Shown: positions 23,301 through 34,938 of the stretch, piece by piece
Position numbering within the stretch: position 1 is the first letter of the stretch
How the letters are laid out: every line of letters begins with the position of its first letter
Assembly: GCA_019671005.1 (NCBI GenBank)
Contig: CM033745.1
Span: forward strand, 3,085,146 to 3,149,145
Direction: 5' to 3'
DNA from: Hibiscus mutabilis
Lineage: Eukaryota > Streptophyta > Magnoliopsida > Malvales > Malvaceae
DNA: 64,000 nt
Notes under the pieces: generated by a model
Told to the model about the DNA's origin: nothing
Database searches by the model: none
The model's input: the letters and a program-made list of their open reading frames with translations, nothing else
Program-made: the position numbers and the translations under genes

Positions 23301-24238
23301 TCCTCGACAAGTTGTTGATAGGTAGCCTTCGTACTGATTTTGTACTTCATCGCTTGTTCTTTTCCACTCAATTTTCCCGTGGCCTGTTCAACATCCAAAC
23401 CTTCGTTTTTCAAGCACAAAACAGCTTCCACATCTTCTAGCAGAACAGAAATTTTCTGCCCACTAAATTCCATCGTCGAGCTTTCCACATCAAACTTCTC
23501 CGCTAACTCGCGACATAGGTCGCGATGAATTGCTCACGATTTCAATCCAAATAAAAGGCCAAACCCTAAATCTTTAACAACGATGTCAATCTTCATCTTC
23601 TGCATCTCTTTAAACATATTTGACAGCTTCTTCATGCTACATCTCGATGACATTTCCTACAATGTTTAATAGAACAATAATTATTGTTATGTTACGCTTC
23701 AATATATTATGTTTCGACATGTTTGAACCCAAACCACTTTCTCTAACAAGAAATATAAACATTCACTTACCTTTTTTACTTGTTCTTTCTTCACTATTTC
23801 CTTACCTTTGCCTTTTGATATCCATTCCGATTGAGCCTGCTTTTGCTCCTCGTACATATTAATATAAGGCTTCCTTTATGCATCAGTCATTTCAGCCCAT
23901 CTCAAACCTAAAGCTTTTCCCGCCTGTATCACTCCTACACTTATTAAATTTGAATGATATGTACACATTACAAACTAATACACAACACACAATCGTATTT
24001 TTTTTCTCACTTACACTATTGTTTATTTTCTTTTTAGCACCTTACAGTCGTGTACACTCACTTATACTGTACAAAAATCATTTCAGAGTTAGACTACGCA
24101 ATACATTACACTAACCAACTAACAATTTCAACAATGCCATATACATTCAACTTTAACTTACTAGAAGTGGAGATATGGTGTCAATGTTTTAGGTGCCTCG
24201 TGTACGGCTTCTACGTCCGGCTCGCTATGATGCTCCAT
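20384..24238 (-). pseudogene. ULP1-like (C48) cysteine protease gene of a MULE, with HMG-like segment
   Basis: Multi-exon minus-strand gene. The C-terminal part matches the ULP1/SENP SUMO-protease fold: LRPGSWVSLM (about 21640-21665), a tryptophan-rich region (about 21250-21345), the catalytic His in NRNHWYTCVLDI (codon 21119-21121), Asp in KILDNLP (21068-21070) and Cys in DDCGMFC (20691-20708), ending about 20384. Upstream, 23069-23488 encodes a domain like the plant-mobile/DUF1985 segment usual in these proteins (LLEDVEAVL, YIVGVFLSP, NWCKYAYEMLLDG), preceded by DLGFGLLFGLK. Further upstream, 23934-23770 encodes GKALGLRWAEMTDA then RKPYINMYEEQKQ, which resembles an HMG box. A possible first exon starts with ATG at 24238 (MEHHSEPDVEAV), but its splice is unsure. 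In-frame stops at 23876-23878 (TAA) and 23535-23537 (TGA) break the N-terminal half. KI-type MULEs carrying ULP genes are known in plants, and this fits that class. Confidence 0.75.
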
Positions 24239-26532
24239 TGTAAACAACTTCAATCTGAAAAGGTAAGGTAAGGTAAGGATGAAAGGAATTAATGATGACA
24301 AGAGATAATTGTTGCATTAACAAAACTTTCATTTTTCAGGATGGATCATTTGAACAAAAGTTTGCCTATACGTGACACTAAAAATTTCATGTGCTTATTA
24401 GACCATTCATTCCATTACTAAGGTTATTATCATTACATAAACCAATTTAACCTACATTCTCGCTATCATACTCTAGGATACAATCTCATGGTCAAATTTC
24501 TAATTAATCTTTGACTCAGTCACCTGATTACTTTATAAGATTATAATTATATATATATGAGATAAGCTTATTACAACTATTCGAATAGAAGGAACAACAA
24601 TCATATACCTATTTCCTAAAGGTTTTTCGCAGCACAACATCTTAACCACAAACAAATCCATTCACAAACATAGAAGCATAACATGTTGTTCTAACCATAT
24701 ACCACAGAAGCATACCATTCTAATTCAACCACATTCAAAGATGTATACCAAGTTACCATGCTCACCTAAATCTCTTACTTAATTATTTACATAACTTACA
24801 AAGATAACCAAAATGATATGAGCCAAACTACATATATACTTACGCCAACTTCTACGAGTTCTAAGATATATTCAAAACGTACTTTTATCTTGCTTTTGAT
24901 CTTGCTTGTCCCCTAAACTCGATTAAATCAGTCTAACCTGAAAAATAACAAGGTGAGTCATTAGTAAAATACACATCATGCGCAACTACAACTAATTAAC
25001 AAACATAGATTAATTTTATCTCACTTTCAAGCATACTTAATTGTTTCTCAACCATCAAACCTTAGACTATTCACTAAGTGCATACTAATTATCCATGTGA
25101 TCATCATGCTATCAATCCATTCCAATGATACAATAACAATACATGACTGAGTTGCATAACAATTTCATAACAAAGGTTACTATCCAAGAAGGTTCACATC
25201 TCATACTTCATTATTTACATATATATCATGGCAAAAGATCAGTACAATTAATGATCTACTTTGGTTCCTTCTTCAACCAGCCCTTCTTGCTCTAACAATT
25301 TACAACAAATGATTGCTATTTTAGAACCATATTTACTCTATACCATATACAAGATTTGGAGGAATAAGATTGCATAACTATACATTCAAGGCATCACATA
25401 TTAATTAAAAGAAAGCAATTCATTGGCATACTTCTTCCATAATTAAACAAGAAAATTACATTCATACCTATGTGCATATATTTTCTGTATCATAAAGATT
25501 AAAACAAGATACTTTTTAATCAATGCTTACAATAATTTAAGTTAGATACAATTATGTTCCTATTTCACGGTGACCATCTTTGAAAGAGTTTATATGTGTC
25601 CAAGCATGTAACTGAGCTGACAGGACATGTATTGCTTCTAACTAAAATATTTTTAAATAACACTAACAATCTTTTAAGAAAAAGAAAATAGAACCAGAAA
25701 TACTAACACAAGATTCTACATTAAAAGAAAAACAGCTATGAACTACATTGCCACATACAGGCAAAAGACTAATACTTAAAAGTACACTGCATATTATCTA
25801 TCTAATAACCCTAAAAATATCAATTGATTCACATCAAGTAAATGGTGTCCCAAATTTCCAGCCAAATAAGTGATCAAAATAAGTGATAACCCAACAAAAA
25901 TCCTAAATTTCGAACCATTACTTCCTTCAAAACCCTAGAAAAATCCTAAACACTATGAACCTAAACTCTAATCCCCAATTTCGAACCCAAAACTCACCAT
26001 TACTTCAACATTTCGAACTCAAATCACAAAACTCACCATTACAAAACACCCCCTTCAAAACCATACAATAATCGTGCATAATCTCCCCAAATTTTGAACC
26101 CAAAATAACATCTATCTTACCTCAAAATTTTTCTTCCTTCCTCGCGATTGATCCTCAAAAGCTTTCTTCCTAAGCCTTCAGTGTGTGCGTCAATCTCTCG
26201 TGAGTACCATAAACCCTTTGAAGCAAAAAAAAAATGGCGATATAATAACAAGTGCAAATCACCCTAAGCCTTCAGTGTGTTTTCCCGCTCGTCAACTAGT
26301 GCAAAGCACCCTTTATCCTTTTTTTCTTTTTTACCTACATAATCAGTAATCCTTAACTTTTTTTTCCATCCGACGGTTGAGATTAAATTGACTTCATCCA
26401 AGGATTTAAAAAATAAGGTCTCTTTTTAGTCTTTATTTAAGCTGCTTCTATTTACAATCTCCCTAATTGGCACAGAGAAAACACAAGCCAAGGTATTTGT
26501 TTTGGTGGGAGGAGCAAATAGTAATAGTAGTG
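24239..26532. other. AT-rich spacer and EMC3 promoter side
   Basis: No coding sequence recognised. (AGGTA)n-like aaggtaaggtaaggtaagg at about 24257-24275 and a TA run at 24548-24557. A short direct repeat, cctaagccttcagtgtgt, occurs at about 26171 and 26263, accompanied by a repeated agtgcaaa(t/g)caccct. Sequence from about 26330 on is probably EMC3 promoter and 5' UTR. Confidence 0.35.
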
Positions 26533-29500
26533 ATGGCAGAAGATCTGGTGCTGGATACGGCGATCAGAGATTGGGTGCTGATACCTTTATCAGTGGTGAT
26601 GGTTCTCATTGGCATCCTCCGCTACTTTGTTTCTAAGCTCATGCACTCCTCTCAACTTCCCGATCCTAAGATCGTCAAAGAGGGGTATTTCTCTCCCGCC
26701 TCTCTTATATATATATAGCGAAAATTCGATAAAGATAACTATAAGTCTCAGATTCGTCGATTCCCGAATCTATATTTCCAGGCAAGTAATTGTTCGGGCT
26801 CGGAATTTGCGAGCTGCTGCTAATTTTATCCCTCCCAAGTCCTTTCGCTCACGTAGGGTTTATTTCAGCAATGAGGTTAGCCTTTTTCTTCTTTTAAAAC
26901 ATCTATGACCACAATTTTTAACAGTAATTCCTTTTTTTCTCTCGAAATTTGTATTTTATTTTCTTCTTTCTCTTGTTTAGAAGCTTATTGGGTTGTTAGC
27001 CGATTGCACATTAGCAGTGGATAAATTATTATTTTGTTGGGATTGCAACTAATCAATAGACTATATATCTGCTAATAGTAAGCTTCGTTAGATTCAGTTT
27101 AAATTGATGAAAATAATCCTTCAAGTGTATGTTGCTTTCCCTCTCAGAAAAGGATAAAGTAAAGGTAATTTTGTGGCACTTTGTAGGAAAATGGATTACT
27201 GTTTGTCCCCAAGGGGCAGGCTCAAAACGCTCAAGCTCAAATGTTCTCTGACCCTAACATGGCTATGGATATGATGAAGAAAAACCTCTCGATGATTATA
27301 CCTCAGGTATATTTATGGTGCTTGCACCTTTTGTTTTAGTATTCTTCGGTGTAATTGCTGATTGCTCATGTTAGAGAACTGACTGTTTTTTATAAACTTG
27401 TTGCTGTTGTCAGACTCTCACTTTTGCATGGGTCAACTTCTTCTTCTCTGGATTTGTTGCAGGTCTGGCTCTTTATTACTGTTTTAGTTCCAAAATTTCT
27501 GATTATTCCCCCTTTCGTGCTACATTTTCATGTATCTGGTGTACTGAATTTGCCAAAGTTAACCCCTTTCCTTTTAGATTGGATATGTTCCATTTTCATT
27601 CTTTCTGCATGGTGATGGACATAATCTTTTGTCGTGTCATAATCAAAGTCTAACATAACTGATCACGTTAGTGTTATTAAGATTTTTTTTTATTGATACT
27701 GTTGCGCTGTTGATAAATGGCAATGTGGTTGCCTCTTCAATTTGCTTTCTCTCTTGCAGCCAAAATACCCTTCCCATTGACTCAAAGGTTCAGATCAATG
27801 TTACAGAATGGAATTGACCTTAGCACAGTTGATGTGAGCTACGTTAGTAGCCGCTCATGGTAATGGTCTTTTTTTGTATGCAAGAAGCTTTCCATAAATG
27901 TCCTTTTAATCGGTTTTTCTCTCTGAGCTCTTCTTTTTTTGAGAGATTTCTTGACCAAGTATTACACCAATTATTGACAAATTCTTTAATGTCCAGGTAT
28001 TTCCTCAATTTGTTTGGTTTGAGGGGTTTATTTAGTCTAATTCTAGGAGAGGAAAATGGTTAGTATTGGATCGCGAACTTCCTATTATGTTTTATATTAG
28101 ATAGCAATTGGCAATTTCTTCGGTTCTTGGATTTATCATCTCTTGTAGGTTTCATAACAAAAGTTGTAATTTTTTTAATTTATTATTAATATTATTTTGC
28201 AGCAACCGATGATACACAGCGTATGATGCAGATGAGTGGATTTGGCTTTGATCCATCAAAGGTATTAAGTCAATCCGTTTTCTATTAAGTGTTACATCTT
28301 CAAGAAATCTTACAAGTTACATATGGTCTTATATTAGTCAAAATCCTGTTATTTAACGGAGATTATTTCCCTTAAGTAACATGTATAGGAAGCAAATTAG
28401 AATTTTTATATAAGTTATTAACACTTTGGTCTTAGACTAGTTTAAATCCTTTTGCAATACTTAAGTTTCTTAGGGTTGTTTTGGTAGATAAGCTTAGGAT
28501 GACGCCTTAAATGGCATTGAGTAGGGAATTTAGAATAATAGAATTCGCAGGTTGCAACCTCAGAGTTTGAACAATTTGTCTTCCAAAGAGTCCTTGAGGT
28601 TAGAATTTGATTGGTCCTACAGGCAACAAAGGTTTTCTACCTTTTACACCTACATTTATGACAAGTTCTCTACTTGTCCCCAAATCATTTTGTTGATGTA
28701 CATTTCTTGAGCATGTAACTTGTATAATGTTTGCCTCAAGATCATGGAGGCGCAAAGATGTTTGATATTGTATCCATGCATGTATTGGGATGAGCTTTGT
28801 GTTTGTATTATATCCCAAAATTAAGCAGTGAACTGCTACAAGTAAGAACAAGTAAAGAAACTGTGCATGCCCCTTTACAACCAAATAATTTATACCCCAA
28901 GCTAGACATAATTGTCTATTTACAATATCCATCATTTTTTATTGACCAAGAGTTCTTTATTTATATCTCTTAGGAGAATGGCTTGTGGAATATATATTAG
29001 TTTCATCCTTAAATGTAGGAGACACATGGCTGTTAAGCCTTTTAGCCAAGGGAAAAATAATTGCTGTTGTCATTGGCTGGCCAATTTGTTTATGATTTGG
29101 TCTTGTCCGCAATATTTGCTTGTCAATTAAAAAACTTGTTTAGACAGGGAATTTGGAATTCCGTTCCCATGATGATGGACCCAATACCACGCAATCAGTG
29201 TGCTACCTGCTATCGAGTTGCCACAATCTTTTGTGCTACTGATGTCCGTGCAGCTTGGGCTGCCCGATTCAAATAGGTTTGCACTGATGTGTCTGCTGGT
29301 CAGGCTCTTCATCATATCCATGTTCTATTGTTTCATTAAAAAAATATGTCTCTCTCTCTTTGAGGCATTATCATGAATGACCAACTTTTTAGGGAAGAGC
29401 TTAGCTTTTTCCTCCACAACTTTAGTAGCCACCCATGCTTTTGGGGTTTGATATTTACCTGTTTAGAATCCTTGTGGTAGGAATTTCAGCCAATGCTTTT

Positions 29501-29904
29501 CTCAACAGCACCAGGTAGTGCCCCCCTTCCCTTTTGCTTTGCTATGGGATCAAATCAATAGTGAAAATGATTATAACTACATGCAACTTTTAGTTCAATG
29601 AAAATGAACCAAACTGTTTTTGTGGTTGATGTATGGTTTAAATTTAAGAAATGAAGCTCAGTTTTCGTGATAATAGAAGTATCGTGAGAAGACATTGCCT
29701 TTGTTATTTGGTTGATATTATGGTTTAAATTTATAAAGATTTTTGTTTTGTTTCTTAACTTCGCATGCCTCCTAATCCTTTGATTATCGTTCTTATCAGA
29801 GTCTGGGTGCTGAGAAAGATGGTCTTGACATTGTCCAACATGAGTGGGCACTCCCAAAGTTTGAGCATCGGGCTGAAGCAGTGTTGAAAAAACTCATCAA
29901 GTAA
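26533..29904 (+). CDS. EMC3: ER membrane protein complex subunit 3, eight exons, intact
   Basis: EMC3 is the Oxa1/YidC-like core subunit of the EMC, which inserts transmembrane segments of membrane proteins into the ER. Exons: 26533-26684, 26782-26875, 27187-27306, 27414-27462, 27760-27859, 27997-28058, 28203-28261, 29800-29904, all with GT-AG introns. They join to 741 nt, 246 residues, the usual length in plants. Features: first membrane segment about residues 13-35 (WVLIPLSVVMVLIGILRYF), a cytosolic loop with ANFIPPKSFRSRRVYFSNE and DPNMAMDMMKKNL, then TLTFAWVNFFFSGFVAAKIPFPLTQRF, VSYVSSRSWYFLNLFGLRGLF with LILGEENATDDTQRMMQMSGFGF, and a C-terminal tail ending EAVLKKLIK. The ATG at 26533 starts the conserved MAEDLVLDTAIRDW. 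Intron 7 is long (1.5 kb) and holds nothing recognisable. This is the only host gene in the window free of breaks. Confidence 0.97.
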
Positions 29905-31226
29905 AAACCGTTGGAACGTATAAACAACTGTCAGAAGAGGGTGGTTGGGGTGAAGTTTTCCTAATAGATGAAATACCTTTGGAAACCATGTTTTAGGCCT
30001 AGAAGCAGGAAGAGAATTTGCTCCATAGTTTTCTGTGGGATTATATATGACTAAAGAAGTAATAACTGTCATCATGTTTGAATTTTTTTAAGACCCAAAT
30101 CATTATTATTGCATTCGACTGGTGATCCGAAACTTCAGATACTTCATAATACGGTTGGCCCATAACCTGTCAAAATAAATGGGAGAGTGCGCCGTCCTAG
30201 TCTGCTTGCCTTTTTTTTTATCTTGTGTTTGGCAATTGGCATTGGTCCATTACCTTATACTACATTGTCTGATCGTCCTTAGTTTATATTTAATCAATTA
30301 ATTTTCCTCCATTGCTTTGTGCTTTCCTAATGCCCAAGTTATGTATGAATATAATAAATAAACAATAATCATTTATTGGGAGGAAAAGAAAAAGAAAAAA
30401 ACATATCGGCTTTTGATGCCAGTCAAAATGCCAAATTTGAGATATACAAAACTCTTATGAGTTATGAGAGGTTATTTGAATATTGGTGGTCTTTTAGGTT
30501 CTGCAAAAGCCTTTCCCTTCATACTTCACTTCAAATCCATATGTAAAAAATAATAGTAATACTATTCATCCTAATTCCTACCTAATCATTTTTTTTGTTG
30601 CTTTTTCGGTTTCTAAGGTTTTGCTTTGACTAGTCCAGACCGACCTGCGTCGCACACCTAGCTTTAGTGGGTAAGTCTCTCAGCGGAAATTTTCTGCATA
30701 CGCAATGACTTGAACTCGAAACATACTTAAGCGATATCAAGTTACTTATCACTTGGATCAACCTCTAATATAATTTTAGTTACTATTTTAAATAAAATGT
30801 TCTTCAACACTATAAATAAAATCAAGTTGATTCTTTCCATTCATTCAAGGGTATCATGCTTCATAGTCCCAATAATATAAAGAGGACAGACCAAGTTTTG
30901 TAATCATCAACCCACTGTAAATTGATTTAGCGGCATGAGACATTAGGTCTTTAAATAAGGTTAACGGTTTAAATTTTAGCGTTATGAGTGGGGTAAATTA
31001 GTTTAAGAAAGACATTTTATACTAGAACTCTATAATATTCTATCTGAATTAATCAACCAATAGATCAGATATCGATAATTAAAAAAAAACTTTTCAAAAC
31101 AATACTTTATCGATGTAGAAAAGTAGGAACATGAAGAATGGTAATGTCCAGAGTGTGGGTGACTGGAGTTGGAGGTGTGTCAAATTCCTTCTCTCTCTCC
31201 CTAATTTCCTCCAATTATTTAAATTA
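29905..31226. other. EMC3 3' region up to the assembly gap
   Basis: 3' UTR and intergenic sequence. The minus strand of 30620-30760 contains gtttcgagttcaagtc, which resembles a tRNA B box and may be an old SINE or LINE tail. I searched this interval for the missing 3' exons of the BTB gene and did not see them. Confidence 0.4.
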
Positions 31227-31326
31227 NNNNNNNNNNNNNNNNNNNNNNNNNNNNNNNNNNNNNNNNNNNNNNNNNNNNNNNNNNNNNNNNNNNNNNNNNN
31301 NNNNNNNNNNNNNNNNNNNNNNNNNN
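31227..31326. other. Assembly gap, 100 N
   Basis: Exactly 100 N, the customary placeholder for a gap of unknown length. The start of the first retroelement's 5' LTR, its left target-site copy and possibly the 3' exons of the BTB gene would lie here. Confidence 1.
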
Positions 31327-32284
31327 ACAATTATAATAAAAATTATATTCTTTAAAGATAATTTAATTCAACTCAAACTCCTCCTCAAAAGAAGGACTTT
31401 GGCCTAGCCTATAAATAGCAAGGAGATTTAGAAATCCATATAGAAAAAAAGAGAAATTTAAGACAAGAGAAAGCATTAGGGCAAGGAAATTTACAACTTC
31501 TTCTTCTTTTTGCTTCCATTAGATTCATGGTTTGGGGATTATTCTTTGTATATCTTTTGAACCCAACCATGAACTAAATTGATTGGTTGGGGTTATTGTG
31601 TTTTGTTGTTGTGAGAAACAATTGGATTTTGTTTAGGTAATAAGAGTTTGCACTTTTCTATTCAAGGTTTACTCATTCTTGGTTCTTATTCTTGTTTTGC
31701 GAGTGAATTGGGAGAGGATCTCGTAATTTCATCTATTTATCTAATATCGGAGAGTTAGATTCAAAAGCGAATGAGTATGGTCTTTATTCAATCTATTGAT
31801 GGTGAAGATTAATCCGGCAGGAATAAGTTAAGGATTTCAGCGGCTAAGAGGGGCGCAAGATTGGTTGTTGTTCACCCTTGATTCACGCGGGATGTATTAT
31901 CAAGGCATGCACAAGTAGCTAGAGTTTTCGACTTAGGGATAAGAAGAAACCATTGAAGAGCGCTCTCGCCCGAACCTTGAAGTTGCTGCCCGGACGCCCC
32001 AAGTAGTTGCCCAACTAGTTGCCCGAGGCAACCATCGATTAGTTGCCAAGGCAACCCGTTTGTGCAAGTTGCCACGGCAAGCTGAGTTGCCCTGCACTCT
32101 TTTACCAAGGCGATCAATCGGCTATCACACCTCAACTCACGATAACCTGGCCTATTCTCTCTTTTTCTTTCATCTTTTCTTTTAGTTTATTGCTTTTACT
32201 TTTCTCGTTAATTAAAACCTCTTTATTTAATTGTGTTTTAACCTTTATATAATCCAAAGTTAAACCAATGTGTTTTTACTTTTT
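31327..32284 (+). repeat. 5' LTR of element 1, partial
   Basis: Aligns with 35400-36310 of the 3' LTR. Includes the TATA-like cctataaatagcaagg (about 31409) and the gttgcc/ggcaac palindromes near 32043 and 32069. The first part lies in the gap, and the last about 150 bp is replaced by gag sequence. Confidence 0.85.
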
Positions 32285-33840
32285 GGAAAAATCTTGTGCT
32301 ATGTGTGGAGAACATCATGTGTTTGAAAATTGCCCTCACATTTTGGTGCATATAACTACATGGAGGACCATAGAGGAACCAACAGCAAAATTCTTCATGG
32401 TATGGTCAAAAAGCTCAATTTTTTTACCATAACAATTTTGCCGCAACAACAGATATGCCATGGCAATGTAGTCCTTTTCAAGAGCATTCCAATTCCTTGG
32501 AGAAAACGTTACTAGCTTCCTTGGCTGGACTTGGCGGATCAATTGAAGAGATTCGAGAACTATCAAAATCTATGGATACGAGGATAGCTCGGTGGGATGC
32601 AACCTTAGGGGATTGAGAGAGATCAATTGGGGAGATCCACATATGTCATGGATAACATGCACCAACAATTCATTCCTAGGGATCTTGGCGTCCCAAGGCA
32701 AGAAATCTCTCGATGTGTGAGGAACAACTAGAACATCAAAGTCAAGATGATGCCAAAGAGAGAGAGCTGCCCAACACATGATGAGCTTGAACAACAAATT
32801 GCCTCGGCAATGATTGAGGAGCCTGAGCGAGCAATGCCACGACAACACTCGGTGAAGGCGAGAACAACAATACTACAGCAAATTACGAGGAACGATGCCC
32901 GAGAAAGTTATAACGTTGATGTTGAAGCGAGGAATGTGTAGATGCTCTCATCTACAATTGCCACGGCAATTACTTGACCACATGCAAGATCAACGAGATG
33001 ATAATACTTTGCCAATGGAATATGAGCGGTAATAGTTGAACCTTTTGAATTCTTTAAAAACTCACCTCGTCCATTGCGGGTATGTCTTGAGGAACCGAGG
33101 TTGGTAGATTTGAAGCCATCGAAATCTCTCTGATGGAGATGTTTGAGAGGCCAAAAGAAAAATGTGTTTGGATTCATAAAGCTCTTGAGAAAATTGATTA
33201 TTCCCTTGACTTACAACAAATTTTGACAATCGGATTGCCCGCGGCAATTGGCTTGAGCAACAATTGCCCACGACAACAAAGGCTACATCAACCATGATAG
33301 AAGTTGACAAGAATGAGGTAATTGAATGGTTGAGAATGGATATAATTTTTCCTATTAATATATGTGTGCCTTCGGGAATAGTAGCAAGGTGGATAGTATA
33401 CATGGACTACAAGCGAACAAAGAAGAAAAAGACACCTCCACCATGGTAATGCAAAAGGAATAGTGGCAAGCACATTGGCCCAACTCTTTTTGGGCAATAT
33501 TATCACCCGATGGAGGTGCGGATGGACTATAAAAGTATCAAAGCGGCAACCTTCAACACCGCGGCAACTCTCTCGTCACGCACGCCTCGGCAACCATGGG
33601 CCAGCGTGCGCCTCGGCAACCCACGGCGCCTCGGCACCCATGGATGTGCATGCCTCGGCAACCCTCGGCGCCCGGGCAACTCTTGATACATTTATTTTTA
33701 TTTTTATTTTTTTTTTTGAACTATTTTGTTCTATTATTTTTGGTTATTTTATATCTTTGTTTTTAGGATATATTTTATTTTTCTTCATTATCCTTAGTTT
33801 CGGGTTTTCTTTTCCACAACAAGACTCACAACCACCATGA
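32285..33840 (+). pseudogene. Remnant gag/pol of element 1
   Basis: Starts inside a gag CCHC-like knuckle. Scattered short frames follow with several TTGCCNNGGCAA palindromes (32799, 32958). A faint RT-start-like segment (about 33300-33430, IFPINICVPSGIVARWIVYMDYK) suggests RT was cut just after its beginning. About 33550-33690 corresponds to the region between RNase H and integrase of element 2, encoding A/S-rich sequence. No intact enzyme. Confidence 0.65.
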
Positions 33841-34088
33841 TAAGGAAATTTCTTTGCCGACTACTGCCACAAAGCAACCACAACGAGAATGCAGCGATGC
33901 CCGAGCAACAACAATGGCCGGCAACTATCGATGCACATGCAAGTAAACTGCATCGGCAAACATGGACCAAATCAAGGCAATGCTATTCACGCGGTACCAG
34001 CCACAAGCATTCAACCAGCGACCGGAAATTGAATCAAGCAAGCGGCCTGAAGGAAACTCATCACTCGAGGTGGCGACCTCTCGACTAA
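33837..34088 (+). CDS. Small ORF downstream of pol, element 1
   Basis: 83-residue frame beginning MIRKFLCRLLPQ. It occupies the same place as the ORF at 46955 in element 2, which begins MLRKFTAKILAP. Both are preceded by a T-rich tract and actcacaac. Composition is polar, with H/Q/S/T. In Athila-type elements this is where an env-like gene may lie, but no env-like membrane features are visible. Function unknown. Confidence 0.4.
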   Translation: MIRKFLCRLLPQSNHNENAAMPEQQQWPATIDAHASKLHRQTWTKSRQCYSRGTSHKHSTSDRKLNQASGLKETHHSRWRPLD

Positions 34089-34475
34089 CTCATTTCATTT
34101 AGTTTCTTTTAAATTTTGTTTCACTTTTACATGCATTGAGGACAATGCTTCTCTCGAGTTTAGGGGTGTTGGTTTCTAGTTAGTTTCATGTTTAGTTGCA
34201 TTCATCTTTAGCAATCACATATAGGTTGCATATGTTACTTGCCATGCCTTTAGTTTGATTTAATTGCTTAAGACTTGTTGAATATCAATGATGAATTTTG
34301 CCACTGCACTTAATTGAAATAACCTTTAATTTTAGGATTGCATGAAAAGAACTTAGAATTTTACTATGATGCTGAATTTTTACGGTTGTGGGTTGTTGGT
34401 TCAAAGAAACGTAGTGAACTTAGGTTGCTTAAAATTTGGGTAAATTTAAAATTGAAAATTAAAGTTAATTTCTTG

Positions 34476-34653
34476 CTAGAGGTGCCCAAAGCTGCTCTAG
34501 TAGTAAATACACTTTCTTGGTAGAGGTGCCCAAAACTGGCTCTAGTAGTTAATGCACAATAAAGAATCGCTAGAGGTGCCCGAAATTGGCTCTAGTCGAC
34601 TAAAATAAAATGAGAAATTGCTTACTTTGCTAGAGGTGCGAAATTGGCTCTAG
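34476..34653 (+). repeat. Four CTAGAG...CTCTAG stem-loops, element 1
   Basis: Copies at 34476-34500, 34520-34545, 34570-34595 and 34630-34653. Each has the form ctagaggtgcccgaaattgg followed by ctctag (first arm and loop vary slightly), spaced 44, 50 and 60 nt. They lie about 290-460 nt upstream of the 3' LTR. Element 2 has the same number at similar spacing. Confidence 0.92.
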
Positions 34654-34938
34654 TGAAAATAAAAATAAATGCCCGATAATTAAATTGATAAAAGCCTATT
34701 GTTCACATAGAATCTTGAAAATCAACTTGTACACAACTACTCACACACATTGTCACGAGCATTATAGTTTGGTTCGGGTAATTTTTGTGCTATCAGAAAA
34801 ATTAAAAGGTGATCATACTTTGTGCCACGGTTTGAGTTTGAATTCAAGTTTGAAGCATGTCTTTGATGATTAAAGTCTTGGCGGGTAATTGTTAGTTTGC
34901 ATTGCTTGAGGACAAGCAATAGTTCGAGTTTGGGGGCG

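Noticed and set aside
28600..28935. Minus-strand frame inside EMC3 intron 7 as a nested gene
   Set aside because: No motif, no ATG context and no similarity to known families. Ordinary intron sequence.
33463..33840. Membrane-protein-like frame (IFIFIFFFELF...) as env of element 1
   Set aside because: The hydrophobicity comes from a T-rich untranslated tract. Element 2 has the same tract, and no signal peptide or env motif is present.
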